Shown here: positions 45,325 through 53,764 of the stretch, piece after piece
Numbering within the stretch: the first letter of the stretch is position 1
Layout of the letters: the number at the start of each line of letters is the position of its first letter
From: Crateriforma sp964453205
GTDB taxonomy: Bacteria; Planctomycetota; Planctomycetia; Pirellulales; Pirellulaceae
Assembly: GCA_964453205.1 (NCBI GenBank)
Contig: CAYVRC010000009.1
Location: 1 to 58,692 of the forward strand
DNA: 58,692 nucleotides
Direction of reading: 5' to 3'
Notes under the pieces: generated by a model
Seen by the model: the letters and a program-made list of their open reading frames with translations, nothing else
Told to the model about the DNA's origin: nothing
Database searches by the model: none
Position numbers and translations under genes: made by a program

Positions 45325-46010
45325 GCCGTGTTGTCCGTCAAGGGAACCTCGTTCCCGACGTCGTCCGGCGACGCATCACTCCGCACGGCCAATTCGCGTT
45401 TCGCCTTGGCGACCGTTTCGCGGACGTGCGCCCGGTTTTCCGACAGCCTGGAAAAACCCGGTTCCAAGAAACTGTGAATGAACATCAGCACGATCGCCGA
45501 CGCCAACCCGGCGAAGGTGCTCCAGATCGCGTCACCGAACCGGCTGACGATCGTCGCCACGCTGGTTTGATCGCCGCCCGCCAGTGCCGCACCGATCGCG
45601 CAGATCGTCCCCAGCACTCCGGCCAACGGATAGGCTTCGATCATCGTCCTGGTGACGTTCCAAACGGTGTCGAAACGTAACGAGTGCAGGTAATCCCGAC
45701 GCTCGTCCAAGATCTTCATTCGCTGATGAAGGACTCGCCGATTCTCGGATCCCTCGGGCTCCGCCAGCACGTCGTCGATGTCGGCTAAGAAAGCCTCGAT
45801 GCGATCCGAGGGATGCGAACCCCAGTCCAGTTGGCTGCGGTGGGGCAGGACACCGGTGAACCGCGTCAGCGTTTGCGCGATCCCGTGTCGATCTTTCCTG
45901 GCCCAAAACGCCAGCCACACGAACGCCAAGACGTGCAGCAACGCGACGACCAAAATCGCCTGGGTCGAAAGCTGTGAGATCTGTTCCAACACCAAAACGA
46001 TCCGGCACAA
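45321..46010 (-). CDS. MotA/TolQ/ExbB-family proton channel protein
   Basis: A 229-residue membrane protein with three hydrophobic segments: residues about 17-36 (ILVVALLHVLAFVWLAFWAR), about 128-150 (AYPLAGVLGTICAIGAALAGG) and about 165-188 (IWSTFAGLASAIVLMFIHSF). The segments AGVLGTICAI and IWSTFAGLASAI match the two conserved helices of the ExbB family. Together with the ExbD-like gene it should form a proton-driven motor in the inner membrane. No ATG lies at the right place: TTG 46010 or GTG 45992 are both possible starts. Confidence 0.85.
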   Translation of the reverse strand: MCRIVLVLEQISQLSTQAILVVALLHVLAFVWLAFWARKDRHGIAQTLTRFTGVLPHRSQLDWGSHPSDRIEAFLADIDDVLAEPEGSENRRVLHQRMKILDERRDYLHSLRFDTVWNVTRTMIEAYPLAGVLGTICAIGAALAGGDQTSVATIVSRFGDAIWSTFAGLASAIVLMFIHSFLEPGFSRLSENRAHVRETVAKAKRELAVRSDASPDDVGNEVPLTDNTA

Positions 46011-46133
46011 TGAAAAGTAGCGAAAAACACGTCAGGGACCTCGACCGCGAATCGGTCGCGTCGACGTTATGCTATCAGTTACGCCGATTTCCGGTCCATC
46101 GTGATTCACCATTTCCTGTTCGAAGCGTTTGCC

Positions 46134-47090
46134 ATGATCCCTCGCCGAAAATTTTTGACCACCGCCGCTGTGACCGCGGGCAGTCTCCTGAGCGTTCGCA
46201 CCGGCCGAGCCGCCGATTCGTCGGGCAAGCGGCAATTCACACTCTCCCTGCGAGCCTCCTCGATCGGCGTCAAGGCGGACCAACGGGAAGCGATGCGGCT
46301 GGCCGCCCGACACGGATTCGAAGCCGTCACGCCGGACCCCGGGTTTCTGACCAAGCTGTCCGACACCCAGATCAGCGAATTGACCGACCGACTGAACTCG
46401 CTGGACTTGGTTTGGGGGGCCGCCGGGTTACCGGTCGAGTACCGCAAAGACGAAGCGACCTTTCGCGAAGGCTTGGCCGGCTTGCCCGAGAAAGCCGCCG
46501 CGATGCGAGCCGCCGGCGTGACCCGCGTGGGCACCTGGGTCACGCCGGCGAGCGACGATCTGACTTACACGCAAAACATGAAACAGCACGCGGCGCGACT
46601 GAGTCGGTGTGCACGCGTCTTGGCCGATCACGGACAACGTTTCGGCTTGGAATACGTCGGCCCGCAAACCAGTCTGATCTCGCGGCGTTATCCCTTCGTC
46701 CACACGATGGCTGAAACCAAAGACTTGATCGCCGCGATCGGTGTCGACGGCGTCGGCTTCATCCTGGACAGCTGGCACTGGTACACGGCCGGCGAAACGG
46801 TCGACGACCTGTTGACGCTGACGAACCGAGACGTCGTCGCGTGCGACTTGAATGACGCACCGCTGGGACGAACACGGGAACAGCAGATCGACAACCAACG
46901 CGAATTGCCGATGGCGACCGGCGTGATCGACTTGGCGGGTTTCCTGGGCGGGTTGATCGAGATCGGTTACGACGGCCCGGTCAGAGCCGAACCGTTCAAC
47001 CAACCGCTCGCCGCGATGGACAACGAAGCCGCCTGCGCCGCGACGGCCGAGGCGATGAAGTCGGCGTTTGCGTTGGCGGAACGAGCATAG
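46134..47090 (+). CDS. Tat-exported sugar phosphate isomerase/epimerase-like TIM barrel
   Basis: A 318-residue protein with a Tat signal (MIPRRKFLTTAAVTAGSLLS, twin Arg). The mature part is an AP endonuclease 2/xylose isomerase-like TIM barrel: EAMRLAARHGFEAVTPDPG at the first strand-helix unit, AAAMRAAGVTRVGTW, GLEYVGPQTSL (Glu), GFILDSWHWYTAG (Asp and His, metal-site-like) and ACDLNDAP. Near the end, IGYDGPVRAEPFNQ supplies the last Glu of the usual metal set. Such exported members are abundant in planctomycetes and probably act on sugars or cyclitols. ATG 46134 is chosen because it opens the Tat signal. Confidence 0.88.
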   Translation: MIPRRKFLTTAAVTAGSLLSVRTGRAADSSGKRQFTLSLRASSIGVKADQREAMRLAARHGFEAVTPDPGFLTKLSDTQISELTDRLNSLDLVWGAAGLPVEYRKDEATFREGLAGLPEKAAAMRAAGVTRVGTWVTPASDDLTYTQNMKQHAARLSRCARVLADHGQRFGLEYVGPQTSLISRRYPFVHTMAETKDLIAAIGVDGVGFILDSWHWYTAGETVDDLLTLTNRDVVACDLNDAPLGRTREQQIDNQRELPMATGVIDLAGFLGGLIEIGYDGPVRAEPFNQPLAAMDNEAACAATAEAMKSAFALAERA

Positions 47091-47224
47091 GCCGACGGGG
47101 CTCGGGACGCCTCTTGTCGTTCGACGGCGGTGCCGCCGAACCGGCCGATCGCCGAGCGAACGACTGACAAGTGCACGCAGTGACCTAGGTTTCAGCGAAC
47201 CGTTCGCCGCACCCGGGGTCTTTC

Positions 47225-49429
47225 ATGACGCTTTCGCCCTCAAAATCCGCACCAACCGTACAAACCCACCGCAAGAGTTCGCTGGCCCACCGCAAGAGTT
47301 CGCTGGCCCACCGCAAGAGTTCGCTGGTTTGGTTCGCACTGACGACTTTGCTGTCAGCTTTTTTGGTATTCCAAGTTCAGCCGGTCATCAGCAAATGCGT
47401 GTTGCCCTGGTTCGGCGGCACGCCGGCGGTTTGGACGACTTGCATGCTGTTCTTTCAAGTCTTGTTGTTCGCCGGCTACGCTTACGCGCATCTGTCGCGG
47501 ACGTTTCTGGCACCGGCGGGGCAGGGCACCTTGCACTTGATCTTGCTGGTCGTCGCGGCGTTTTGCTTGCCGATCCATCCGAGCGATGCTTGGAAACCGA
47601 TCGGCGACGAGGCGCCCACGACGTACTTGCTGTGGCTGTTGGCTGCCCACGTCGGCGTACCGTACTTCGTGCTGTCCAGTACCGGCCCGCTGATCCAGGC
47701 TTGGATGAGCTATCGTGATGACAGCGACCGAGTCTATCGGCTGTACGCCTTATCAAACGTCGGTTCGTTGTCGGCCTTGTTGAGCTACCCGTTTTTGATC
47801 GAACCGTTCATCTCCGTCACGGGTCAATCGGTCGTGTGGTCGATGATGTTTTGCGGATTCGTGTTGGCCGAAGGTTGGCTGGCCGCCGAGCTGTTGAAAC
47901 TGGCCAGGCGACCCGCAACGACCGACACCGCCGACACGATCCGGAACAAAGCGGTCCCGAAACTTTCCCGGGGAAGAAATCCGAACCGTGACAAGAGATC
48001 CGCCGACGCGAAGCTCCACCTGACCGTGTGGATCGCGTTGCCCGCGTTCGCGTCGCTGATGCTGTTGGTCGTTACCAATCATGTCTGTCAGGACGTCGCG
48101 GTGATTCCGTTCCTTTGGGTGCTGCCGCTGAGCTTGTATTTGCTCAGTTTCATCATCTGTTTCGATTCCCCCGCGTGGTACCGTCCCAAACCCATCGCGG
48201 CGATGACGTTACTTTGCCTGGCCGCCACCCAGGCCGACGCCTTGTTGCCGACGTCACTGCGGTTGATCGCCCAGACCGGCGGGAGTTTCGGGCTGTTGTT
48301 CGGCGTCTGTTTGTTGTGCCACGGCGAAGCGGCGCGACTGAAACCGGCCGCTCATCGGCTGACGCTGTTTTACATGTGCCTGTCGGCCGGCGGTGCGATC
48401 GGCGGATTGATCGTCGCGATCGTTTGCCCGATCGTTTTCGATACTCACATGGAACTGCCGATTTCGCTCGCCATCGCCACGGCGGGCGGGCTGGCGGTGT
48501 TCGTCTCTCGCAAAAGCTGGGGACCGATCGATCCGGCGGCCGAATCGGGCTACGACTGGAATGCGGCTTATAGGCTGCGTTTCGGCGTGCTGGCACTGGT
48601 GTCGGCCCCGATCGTCACCTGCTCGATCTCGCAACAAGACGAATTGGTCGCGTCGAGCCGCAATTTCTTTGGCGTCTTGAAAGTCACCCGAGATGCCGAC
48701 ACCACCAAGCTGATTCACGGCCGCACGATCCACGGGATTCAGCGACACGGTCAGGCCGCGAGCGAACCGACGAGCTATTACGGACGAGAAAGCGGTGTGG
48801 GCCGAACGATCCGGTCGATGCAGCGGAGCCACGACAAGCTTCACATCGGCGTCGTCGGCCTCGGCTGTGGCGTGTTGTCCACTTACGGCCGCTCCGCCGA
48901 TGTTTTGGACCTGATCGAAATCAACCCGGATGTCGTGACGATCGCGACGAAGTACTTTTCCTTCTTGGCCGACAGCGCGGCGTTGCAACGGATCCACATG
49001 GGCGACGGCCGACTGGTTCTCGAAAGGATGCAAGCGGCCGAGTTCGATCTGCTGGTGTTGGACGCGTTCAGCAGCGACGCCATCCCGGCTCATTTGTTGA
49101 CGCGGGAGGCGTTTCAGCTTTACAAGTCACGCCTGAATCGCGACGGCGTGATCGCGGTGCATGTTTCGAACAACCACTTGGACTTGGTTCCGCTGGTGCA
49201 CCGCTTGGCCGAAAGCGCGGGACTGCACAGCCGCGTGTTTGACAGTGTCGGCGACGCCGCGGTCGCCGTGAAACAGGCACGCTGGGTCGTGCTGGCACCG
49301 GATGCCGCGGAGATCTGGCGGGATCCGATGTTCGTCGATGCGGCGGAGCCCGCGGAGACCGATCGTCGCAGCGGCCCCCTGTGGACCGACCAGCACCACA
49401 ACTTGGCCAGCGTGCTGAAAATCTGGTGA
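47225..49429 (+). CDS. Polytopic membrane protein fused to a spermidine synthase-like domain
   Basis: A 734-residue protein. Residues 1-34 are a polar N-terminus that contains three 7-residue units HRKSSLA (last unit truncated). Residues about 35-480 hold around ten hydrophobic segments (FALTTLLSAFLVFQVQPVIS; YLLWLLAAHVGVPYFVLSS). Residues about 535-734 have the spermidine synthase fold: IGVVGLGCGVLSTYG (cofactor-binding loop), DLIEINPDVV, LVLDAFSSDAIPAHLLTREA (catalytic Asp region). The family is called fused MFS/spermidine synthase. Its substrate is unclear: without a recognisable polyamine site I would not claim spermidine. A hairpin with a T-rich tail follows the stop. Confidence 0.88.
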   Translation: MTLSPSKSAPTVQTHRKSSLAHRKSSLAHRKSSLVWFALTTLLSAFLVFQVQPVISKCVLPWFGGTPAVWTTCMLFFQVLLFAGYAYAHLSRTFLAPAGQGTLHLILLVVAAFCLPIHPSDAWKPIGDEAPTTYLLWLLAAHVGVPYFVLSSTGPLIQAWMSYRDDSDRVYRLYALSNVGSLSALLSYPFLIEPFISVTGQSVVWSMMFCGFVLAEGWLAAELLKLARRPATTDTADTIRNKAVPKLSRGRNPNRDKRSADAKLHLTVWIALPAFASLMLLVVTNHVCQDVAVIPFLWVLPLSLYLLSFIICFDSPAWYRPKPIAAMTLLCLAATQADALLPTSLRLIAQTGGSFGLLFGVCLLCHGEAARLKPAAHRLTLFYMCLSAGGAIGGLIVAIVCPIVFDTHMELPISLAIATAGGLAVFVSRKSWGPIDPAAESGYDWNAAYRLRFGVLALVSAPIVTCSISQQDELVASSRNFFGVLKVTRDADTTKLIHGRTIHGIQRHGQAASEPTSYYGRESGVGRTIRSMQRSHDKLHIGVVGLGCGVLSTYGRSADVLDLIEINPDVVTIATKYFSFLADSAALQRIHMGDGRLVLERMQAAEFDLLVLDAFSSDAIPAHLLTREAFQLYKSRLNRDGVIAVHVSNNHLDLVPLVHRLAESAGLHSRVFDSVGDAAVAVKQARWVVLAPDAAEIWRDPMFVDAAEPAETDRRSGPLWTDQHHNLASVLKIW
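47267..47327 (+). repeat. In-frame 21-bp tandem repeat, nearly three copies
   Basis: Units begin at 47267, 47288 and 47309; the first two are identical over 21 bp (CACCGCAAGAGTTCGCTGGC plus C) and the third matches for 19 bp. They encode HRKSSLA, HRKSSLA, HRKSSL. Identical DNA implies recent slippage. Confidence 0.9.
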
Positions 49430-49434
49430 GGGCC

Positions 49435-49466
49435 CGGCAGCGGAAACCTGCCGAAAAACTTTTTGT
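49435..49466 (+). terminator. Candidate intrinsic terminator
   Basis: CGGCAG (49435-49440) pairs with CTGCCG (49448-49453) around a 7-nt loop, then AAAAACTTTTTG. The stem is short, but the position (6 nt after the stop codon) and T-run fit termination of the spermidine-synthase-like gene. Confidence 0.5.
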
Positions 49467-49562
49467 TTCGATTCAAGTCGGCCGATCTTGCCGCCGAAGC
49501 CGCGTTTCGATTACCTTCCGGCAGTTGTCCCAGATGGAATCGATTCCGCAAAGCAGATTCGG

Positions 49563-49591
49563 TTGAAGTGTCGGAGCCGAAAAGTCGATAA
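49563..49591 (+). promoter_or_regulatory. Weak sigma28-like promoter upstream of flgM
   Basis: TTGAAGTG (49563-49570) and GTCGATAA (49584-49591), spaced 13 bp. The enterobacterial consensus is TAAAGTTT, 11 bp, GCCGATAA, so both boxes and the spacing only partly agree. It gains weight from its position ahead of a FlgM-type gene. Confidence 0.2.
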
Positions 49592-49689
49592 CTACCATGT
49601 TTTCGGCACTCTACGCTGTCAAAGTCTCTCTCGAAGGCTGATGGATTGCATCCTGGGACAAGGAATGCGGCGTGGACCGATACGAAAAC

Positions 49690-49733
49690 TGCGTCAACCA
49701 GCCGACTTCGGATAGTCGGTTGCCGTTGACGCA
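49690..49733 (+). ncRNA. Two-stem structured element in the flgM leader
   Basis: An outer stem TGCGTCAAC (49690-49698) with GTTGACGCA (49725-49733), 9 bp perfect, encloses an inner stem CCGACT (49702-49707) with AGTCGG (49714-49719) and a 6-nt loop. Such nesting is unlikely in unstructured spacer and suggests a folded leader or small RNA. Confidence 0.4.
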
Positions 49734-49849
49734 CGGTCCTCTGTTGCTCGTCCCTGTCTGACTCGAATCGCTTGACGGTTGCCTTTTTGCGAAGGTGAAT
49801 CGCTGGTTCGTTTTAGACGTTCAAATCCCGATTGGGAGCAATCCATCCA

Positions 49850-50152
49850 ATGCAGATTTACGGCCCATTCCGCGTCTCGACGACCCAAGCCGCCGGCCCC
49901 CCACAACAGGCCCGTCCCGCTCAGCCGCAAAAGCCCGCCGCCGGCGGGGGTTCCTCGCCGGTCGATCAGCTGGATTTGTCCGGCGCCGCCTCCGGTGTGA
50001 ATCGACTCGGCACGTTGGCGGCGACACAACAGTCCGGAGAAATCCGCGTCGACCGCGTCGCCGACCTTCGGCGGCAAATCGCCAGCGGCAGTTACGACAC
50101 CCCGGAAAAGCTGGATTCGGCGCTCGACAAGTTCCTGGATCAGTACGCCTAA
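49850..50152 (+). CDS. flgM: Anti-sigma28 factor FlgM, planctomycete type
   Basis: A 100-residue protein. The N-terminus (MQIYGPFRVSTTQAA) and a Pro/Ala/Gln-rich middle are disordered-looking, as in FlgM. The C-terminal helix pair IRVDRVADLRRQIASGSYDT and KLDSALDKFLDQYA fits the sigma28-binding region, which normally reads R-V-x-x-I/L-R-x-x-I-x-x-G-x-Y. The protein would hold the flagellar sigma factor until the hook is complete. Start ATG 49850 follows a GGGAG box by 11 nt. Flagellar genes are absent from the window, so the identification rests on sequence. Confidence 0.75.
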   Translation: MQIYGPFRVSTTQAAGPPQQARPAQPQKPAAGGGSSPVDQLDLSGAASGVNRLGTLAATQQSGEIRVDRVADLRRQIASGSYDTPEKLDSALDKFLDQYA

Positions 50153-50263
50153 TCGGCGCTCCGCGACGCGAAGCCGCACTTTCGACGGTTTCAAATTCGT
50201 CTGATTTGGTACACTGGACGATTGTTCGCCGACCGCCGCCCTTTTCGATTGCCTGCGTTTTTC

Positions 50264-50758
50264 ATGTCCACTTCGCTCGAACCCCTTCGCACGTCGCTTT
50301 CGCCGCAGGAAAGGTTCCAGGAATACCTGCACGCCAAGGGACTGCGGCAAACCGAGCAGCGAAAATTTTTGATCGACGAGGTGTTCGATCAGCACGAGCA
50401 TTTTGACGCCGAAGAATTGATCGATCGTCTGCCCTCACGCGGTCAGACGAACTACGTCAGTTCGGCCACGGTGTATCGAACCCTGCGGGAATTCGTCGAC
50501 GCGGGCTTGTTGAAAAGCTTTCAGCTCGAAGGCCGCACGGTCTACGAGCACGACTACGGCTATCCGCAGCACGACCACTTGTACTGCACGCGATGCCAGG
50601 AGTTGTTCGAGTTCACCAGCGATGAATTGCTACAGCTTCGCGACCGCATGGCGGCCGAGCAAGGTTTCCGCGTGACCGGACACCGCTTGATCATTCATGG
50701 CGTGTGTCGTGATTGCGGAAAGAATCGCCGCAAGAAACGAAAACAAGACCTGGTTTGA
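50264..50758 (+). CDS. Fur-family transcriptional regulator
   Basis: A 164-residue metal-dependent repressor. The winged helix is at about 20-85: KGLRQTEQRKFLIDEVF, AEELIDRLPSRGQTNYVSSA and TVYRTLREFVDAGLLKSF. The metal sites are in HDHLYCTRCQELFEF (His plus Cys-x-x-Cys) and VCRDCGKNRRKK (second Cys-x-x-Cys). It could be Fur, Zur or PerR; the sequence does not settle the metal. The start ATG 50264 was chosen because the conserved part begins soon after. A TACACT box (50210-50215) lies about 49 nt upstream. The gene ends 3 nt before the convergent 50762 gene. Confidence 0.92.
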   Translation: MSTSLEPLRTSLSPQERFQEYLHAKGLRQTEQRKFLIDEVFDQHEHFDAEELIDRLPSRGQTNYVSSATVYRTLREFVDAGLLKSFQLEGRTVYEHDYGYPQHDHLYCTRCQELFEFTSDELLQLRDRMAAEQGFRVTGHRLIIHGVCRDCGKNRRKKRKQDLV

Positions 50759-50761
50759 TCG

Positions 50762-51184
50762 TCAGCCGGCCAACTGTTTCAGGATCGCTCGATAAACCGG
50801 TTCGTTTCGTTCGAAATCTCGGTCCTCGCTCTGCACCTGAACGACCAAACGATCCGAGTCGTTGCGGATCAGGATCAGGCGTGAAACGATCAACAGGTCC
50901 AAGTAGTAGAACTGAAAATCGACGATCCGGGTGATGTGTTCGTCCTCGGTGTCGACCTCGACCGCATCCACTTCGTTGTAGTCGTCGGCGATGGCCGTGC
51001 GGACCTGCCGGACCACCTCGTCGTCGGACAGATGTTGGCCGGCACGCTGGATCGTCAAGAAACCTCCGCTGGGCATCTCCAAGGTCACATCCTCCGCGGC
51101 GGTTTCCTCGTCACCGCTTTCAGCTCGGGTCCAGTTTTCCGGATACAGGACGGTGCGTCCGAAAGCTTCGAATTGGGCCGGCAT
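50762..51184 (-). CDS. Small conserved-looking protein, unknown function
   Basis: A 140-residue acidic protein. The N-terminal part reads FGRTVLYPENWTRAESGDEE, followed by VTLEMPSGGFLTIQRAG, DEVVRQVRTAIADDYNEVDAVEV and RIVDFQFYYLDLLIVSRLIL. The strand-strand-helix order suggests a small alpha/beta domain, but I recognise no family. ATG 51184 is the natural start since it precedes the first regular strand; the frame extends upstream to 51256 in an Arg- and Cys-rich stretch. Tail-to-tail with the Fur gene, 3 bp apart. Confidence 0.7.
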   Translation of the reverse strand: MPAQFEAFGRTVLYPENWTRAESGDEETAAEDVTLEMPSGGFLTIQRAGQHLSDDEVVRQVRTAIADDYNEVDAVEVDTEDEHITRIVDFQFYYLDLLIVSRLILIRNDSDRLVVQVQSEDRDFERNEPVYRAILKQLAG

Positions 51185-51323
51185 GATGGTGTCGACGTCG
51201 GGGGGTTGGTGATGGAAAATGCCGCATCCTCGTCGGCGGTCGACGCACTTTAACAAACGATTCCCGATTGCATCAGCTACGGAATTCGTGATACCACGGC
51301 GGTTCCGAGTTTTTCAGGATGCC

Positions 51324-52241
51324 ATGAACCGCGCCCGCCATCTCAGCCTGCTTCTTCTGACGATCACTTGGCTGATCGTCAGCGTCGGCGGTTGCCGCGC
51401 GATCAGCCGTTTCGGGCAAAGCCGACAATCCATCGCGGCGCGAAAGCTGTCACGTCAAGGCCAGAAAGCCATGCACAGCGGCGACTGGACGACGGCGGAG
51501 GCTTTGTTCACCGAAGCCCTGGACGTTTCGGAAAGTGACGACCGTGCCCACTGGGGACTGGCCGAATCGCTGTGGCAGCGAGGCGACCACGACGAAGCGA
51601 TCAAACACATGGAACAAGCGGTGCGGTTGAGCGCCGACGATCCGGTGCTGCTCAGTCGGTTGGGCCGGATGTATGCCGACGTCGGGCGGGACGAATCGGC
51701 CCACCGGCAAAGCCACATGGCATTGGCGGCGGATCGAAATTCGGCCGAGATTTGGACACTCCGCGGCGACTGCCTGGCGGCCGGCCGACAGTGGGAAGAA
51801 GCCTTGTCGGCGTATCATCGCGCTTTGGCCATTCAGCCGGACCTTTCGGTCGCCCAATTGCACGCCGCGGAGATCTATCGGGAACAGGGTCGCTACGACC
51901 GCCTGCTGGCGTCGATGGATCGCATGCGAGACCACCTGGGAAGCGATCAAACGCCGTCGCGATCCGACGTGCTGCGGGGCATCGCGATGCGGGAACTCGG
52001 CCGCTCCGATGAAGCCCGCCGCTGCTTCGTGCTGGCCGCCCAAAAGAACCCGGCCGACGAAACGCCGCACCTCCAACTCGCCTCGCTGGCGTTGGAATCC
52101 GGCGACGTCTCGGCCGCCCGGACGTCGCTGGGCGAGGCCTTGCGTCTGAATCCGACGATCAGCGGCGACCCCGAATTCGCCGCCGAGTTTGGTGATCCGC
52201 AGTTGTTCGCGGCGCTACCGCCTGCGGCCGATCGACGTTAG
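51324..52241 (+). CDS. TPR-repeat lipoprotein
   Basis: A 305-residue lipoprotein with a hydrophobic signal (LSLLLLTITWLIVSVGGC) whose lipobox ends at Cys24. TPR motifs run from about 40 to 290: KAMHSGDWTTAEALFTEAL, AHWGLAESLWQRGDHDEAI, LLSRLGRMYADVGRDESAHR, IWTLRGDCLAAGRQWEEAL, LHAAEIYREQGRYDRLLASM, and HLQLASLALESGDVSAARTS. It is about 30 residues longer than the lipoprotein at 35187 and shares the architecture but little exact sequence. ATG 51324 is chosen since it opens the signal. Its start is divergent from the small unknown gene. Confidence 0.88.
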   Translation: MNRARHLSLLLLTITWLIVSVGGCRAISRFGQSRQSIAARKLSRQGQKAMHSGDWTTAEALFTEALDVSESDDRAHWGLAESLWQRGDHDEAIKHMEQAVRLSADDPVLLSRLGRMYADVGRDESAHRQSHMALAADRNSAEIWTLRGDCLAAGRQWEEALSAYHRALAIQPDLSVAQLHAAEIYREQGRYDRLLASMDRMRDHLGSDQTPSRSDVLRGIAMRELGRSDEARRCFVLAAQKNPADETPHLQLASLALESGDVSAARTSLGEALRLNPTISGDPEFAAEFGDPQLFAALPPAADRR

Positions 52242-52445
52242 TCGTCAGCGTCAAAGGGGGCGTCGTTTTCCACCTGTAGGGGCTGGCGCGATCATCCGGC
52301 ACGCCGAATCGTCATCTCCGAAAGAACCCGAAACCGACACGACGAGCGTTTGATGAATTGTGGTTTCGCAGCCGACTTGATCGGGATGTACGACCTACCT
52401 TTCGATTAGGGCAAACTCTTATCCACCATCGATCGATACGTTTTC

Positions 52446-52787
52446 ATGTCGCAACCCATCCTTTCCGCAGCCAATAGTCTGACGTCTGACGAGACGAACT
52501 TTGTCGTCGCCGGCAATCGAACCACCGACGAGTCACTCGGTGACGCGTTCGTCGATCGTCGCGGCGCAGCGCAAAGCAATCGACGTCGTCCGGCGTCAAA
52601 GAATGACGAGCGACGTCAGTTCGGCAGCTCGCACGCCGGATTGACCGAGGACGGCCGAGAACTGGCGATCGCCATCGATCAATACAAGCTGCGAAATCAC
52701 CGCCGTTACATCACGTGCGACGAGATGCTGTCGGTCATCCGCGACCTGGGGTATTCACGCGGCGCGACGTCCAGCGGCATGTCTTGA
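52446..52787 (+). CDS. Small basic protein, unknown function
   Basis: A 113-residue protein. The N-terminal 60 residues are polar and look disordered (RTTDESLGDAFVDRRG; QSNRRRPASKNDERRQFGSS). The C-terminal part is better ordered: TEDGRELAIAIDQYKLRNHR and YITCDEMLSVIRDLGY, which could be a short helical domain of the kind seen in small DNA-binding or adaptor proteins. I recognise no family. It stands alone after a 204-bp gap; no terminator or partner gene is visible. Confidence 0.65.
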   Translation: MSQPILSAANSLTSDETNFVVAGNRTTDESLGDAFVDRRGAAQSNRRRPASKNDERRQFGSSHAGLTEDGRELAIAIDQYKLRNHRRYITCDEMLSVIRDLGYSRGATSSGMS

Positions 52788-52822
52788 TTCGCGATACCTG
52801 TAAGACGATGGGTAACGCCGAT

Positions 52823-53764
52823 TCATTTGGTCAATCGACTCAGTAGCTGTCGGCGTGTTACGACACATTTGGCCTGATTCTCAGCGTCGTAAAGCACGGC
52901 CACGTCACTGATCGCGTCGTACAGACGCAACAGAATTTTCAAGTGACTCTCGGTCGTCCGACCACGGACCACCGACTCGACCGTCAAAGCCCCGCTGCCG
53001 ACCATCACGTCGGCGTAACGGACGAAGCCGCTCAACGCCCCGCCACGAGACACCAAAATGATCGGATGATTGACACGTCGCGCCGATTGCTTGGCCTCCG
53101 CCCGATCGACCGGATCGTCGACCACGGCCAGTCGATCGGTGGGAACGCCGAACTGAATCGCCGGCCGATTGCCGATTTCGAACAACCGTGTCGCTAATTC
53201 ACGTTGGCTGCTACCCAACAGTCCGGCTTCGTGCCCGGCCCGCAAGACTTGATCCAGTTCCCGGCGGGCCATCGTCAAACGAAGTTGAAAGGGCGTCTGG
53301 CCGGTGATCGATTGCAACAAATTTCCCAACAAACCCAACAGCAAAGAAATCGGGGCGAACAAGAACGTCGCGACGATCAACAAGGGGCGTGTCGCTTTGA
53401 GCAGCTTGTACGGGGCGTGAAAAAACAGGTACTTCGGCAACAGTTCCCCGAACACGAACACGACGGGCGTCAACATCATCGGCCCCAACAACTCCGCCAC
53501 CGCATTCCCGGTGAACCACTGCTGGACCCCGATCACGATCGCCAAGCTGGTCATGTAATTGGCAACATTGTTTCCGACCAACGTCGTTGCCACAAAAATG
53601 GCGGGATGGTTCAACAGCCAAACCATTCCTTTGGCGACACGCGAACCGCTCAGCCCGTCCAAAACCAACCGCGTCCGTGAAACGCGATAAAGCCCCGTTT
53701 CGCTGCCGCTAAAAAACGCGCTCAGCAGCAAGCCGATCATGAAAATCGTCAGCGCCAAGATCAT
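52823..53764 (-). CDS. CNNM-domain (DUF21) membrane protein, CorC/HlyC family
   Basis: A 313-residue protein. The transmembrane CNNM domain (about 1-170) has FSGSETGLYRVSRTRL near the start, VGNNVANYMTSLAIV, and VFGELLPKYLFFHAPYKLL, all typical. The C-terminal half (about 190-313) has CBS-like segments, but no CorC/HlyC C-terminal domain. The family is linked to magnesium or cobalt transport and to related ion homeostasis. The start overlaps the stop of the preceding gene as ATGA (53761-53764), so it is coupled to its longer paralogue. Confidence 0.85.
   Translation of the reverse strand: MILALTIFMIGLLLSAFFSGSETGLYRVSRTRLVLDGLSGSRVAKGMVWLLNHPAIFVATTLVGNNVANYMTSLAIVIGVQQWFTGNAVAELLGPMMLTPVVFVFGELLPKYLFFHAPYKLLKATRPLLIVATFLFAPISLLLGLLGNLLQSITGQTPFQLRLTMARRELDQVLRAGHEAGLLGSSQRELATRLFEIGNRPAIQFGVPTDRLAVVDDPVDRAEAKQSARRVNHPIILVSRGGALSGFVRYADVMVGSGALTVESVVRGRTTESHLKILLRLYDAISDVAVLYDAENQAKCVVTRRQLLSRLTK

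Larger units (their letters stand above)
49430..49849. other. 420-bp intergenic region before flgM
   Basis: No protein frame is convincing here. It holds a probable terminator (49435-49466), a sigma28-like sequence (about 49563-49591) and a two-stem fold (49690-49733). It may encode a structured leader of flgM or an independent small RNA. Confidence 0.55.

Noticed and set aside
43976..46010. Zorya-type defence system
   Set aside because: A MotA/ExbB-like gene and an ExbD-like gene are present, but no OmpA-domain ZorB, ZorC or ZorD helicase was found, and the channel protein lacks a long tail.
47267..47327. CRISPR-like array
   Set aside because: Repeats are contiguous with no spacers and lie inside a coding frame.
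49430..49849. tRNA or other known RNA gene
   Set aside because: The two-stem fold does not give a cloverleaf, and no CCA end or T-loop sequence was found.
52242..52445. Additional small gene in the gap after the TPR lipoprotein
   Set aside because: Only short frames without plausible starts; no motif or RNA fold seen.
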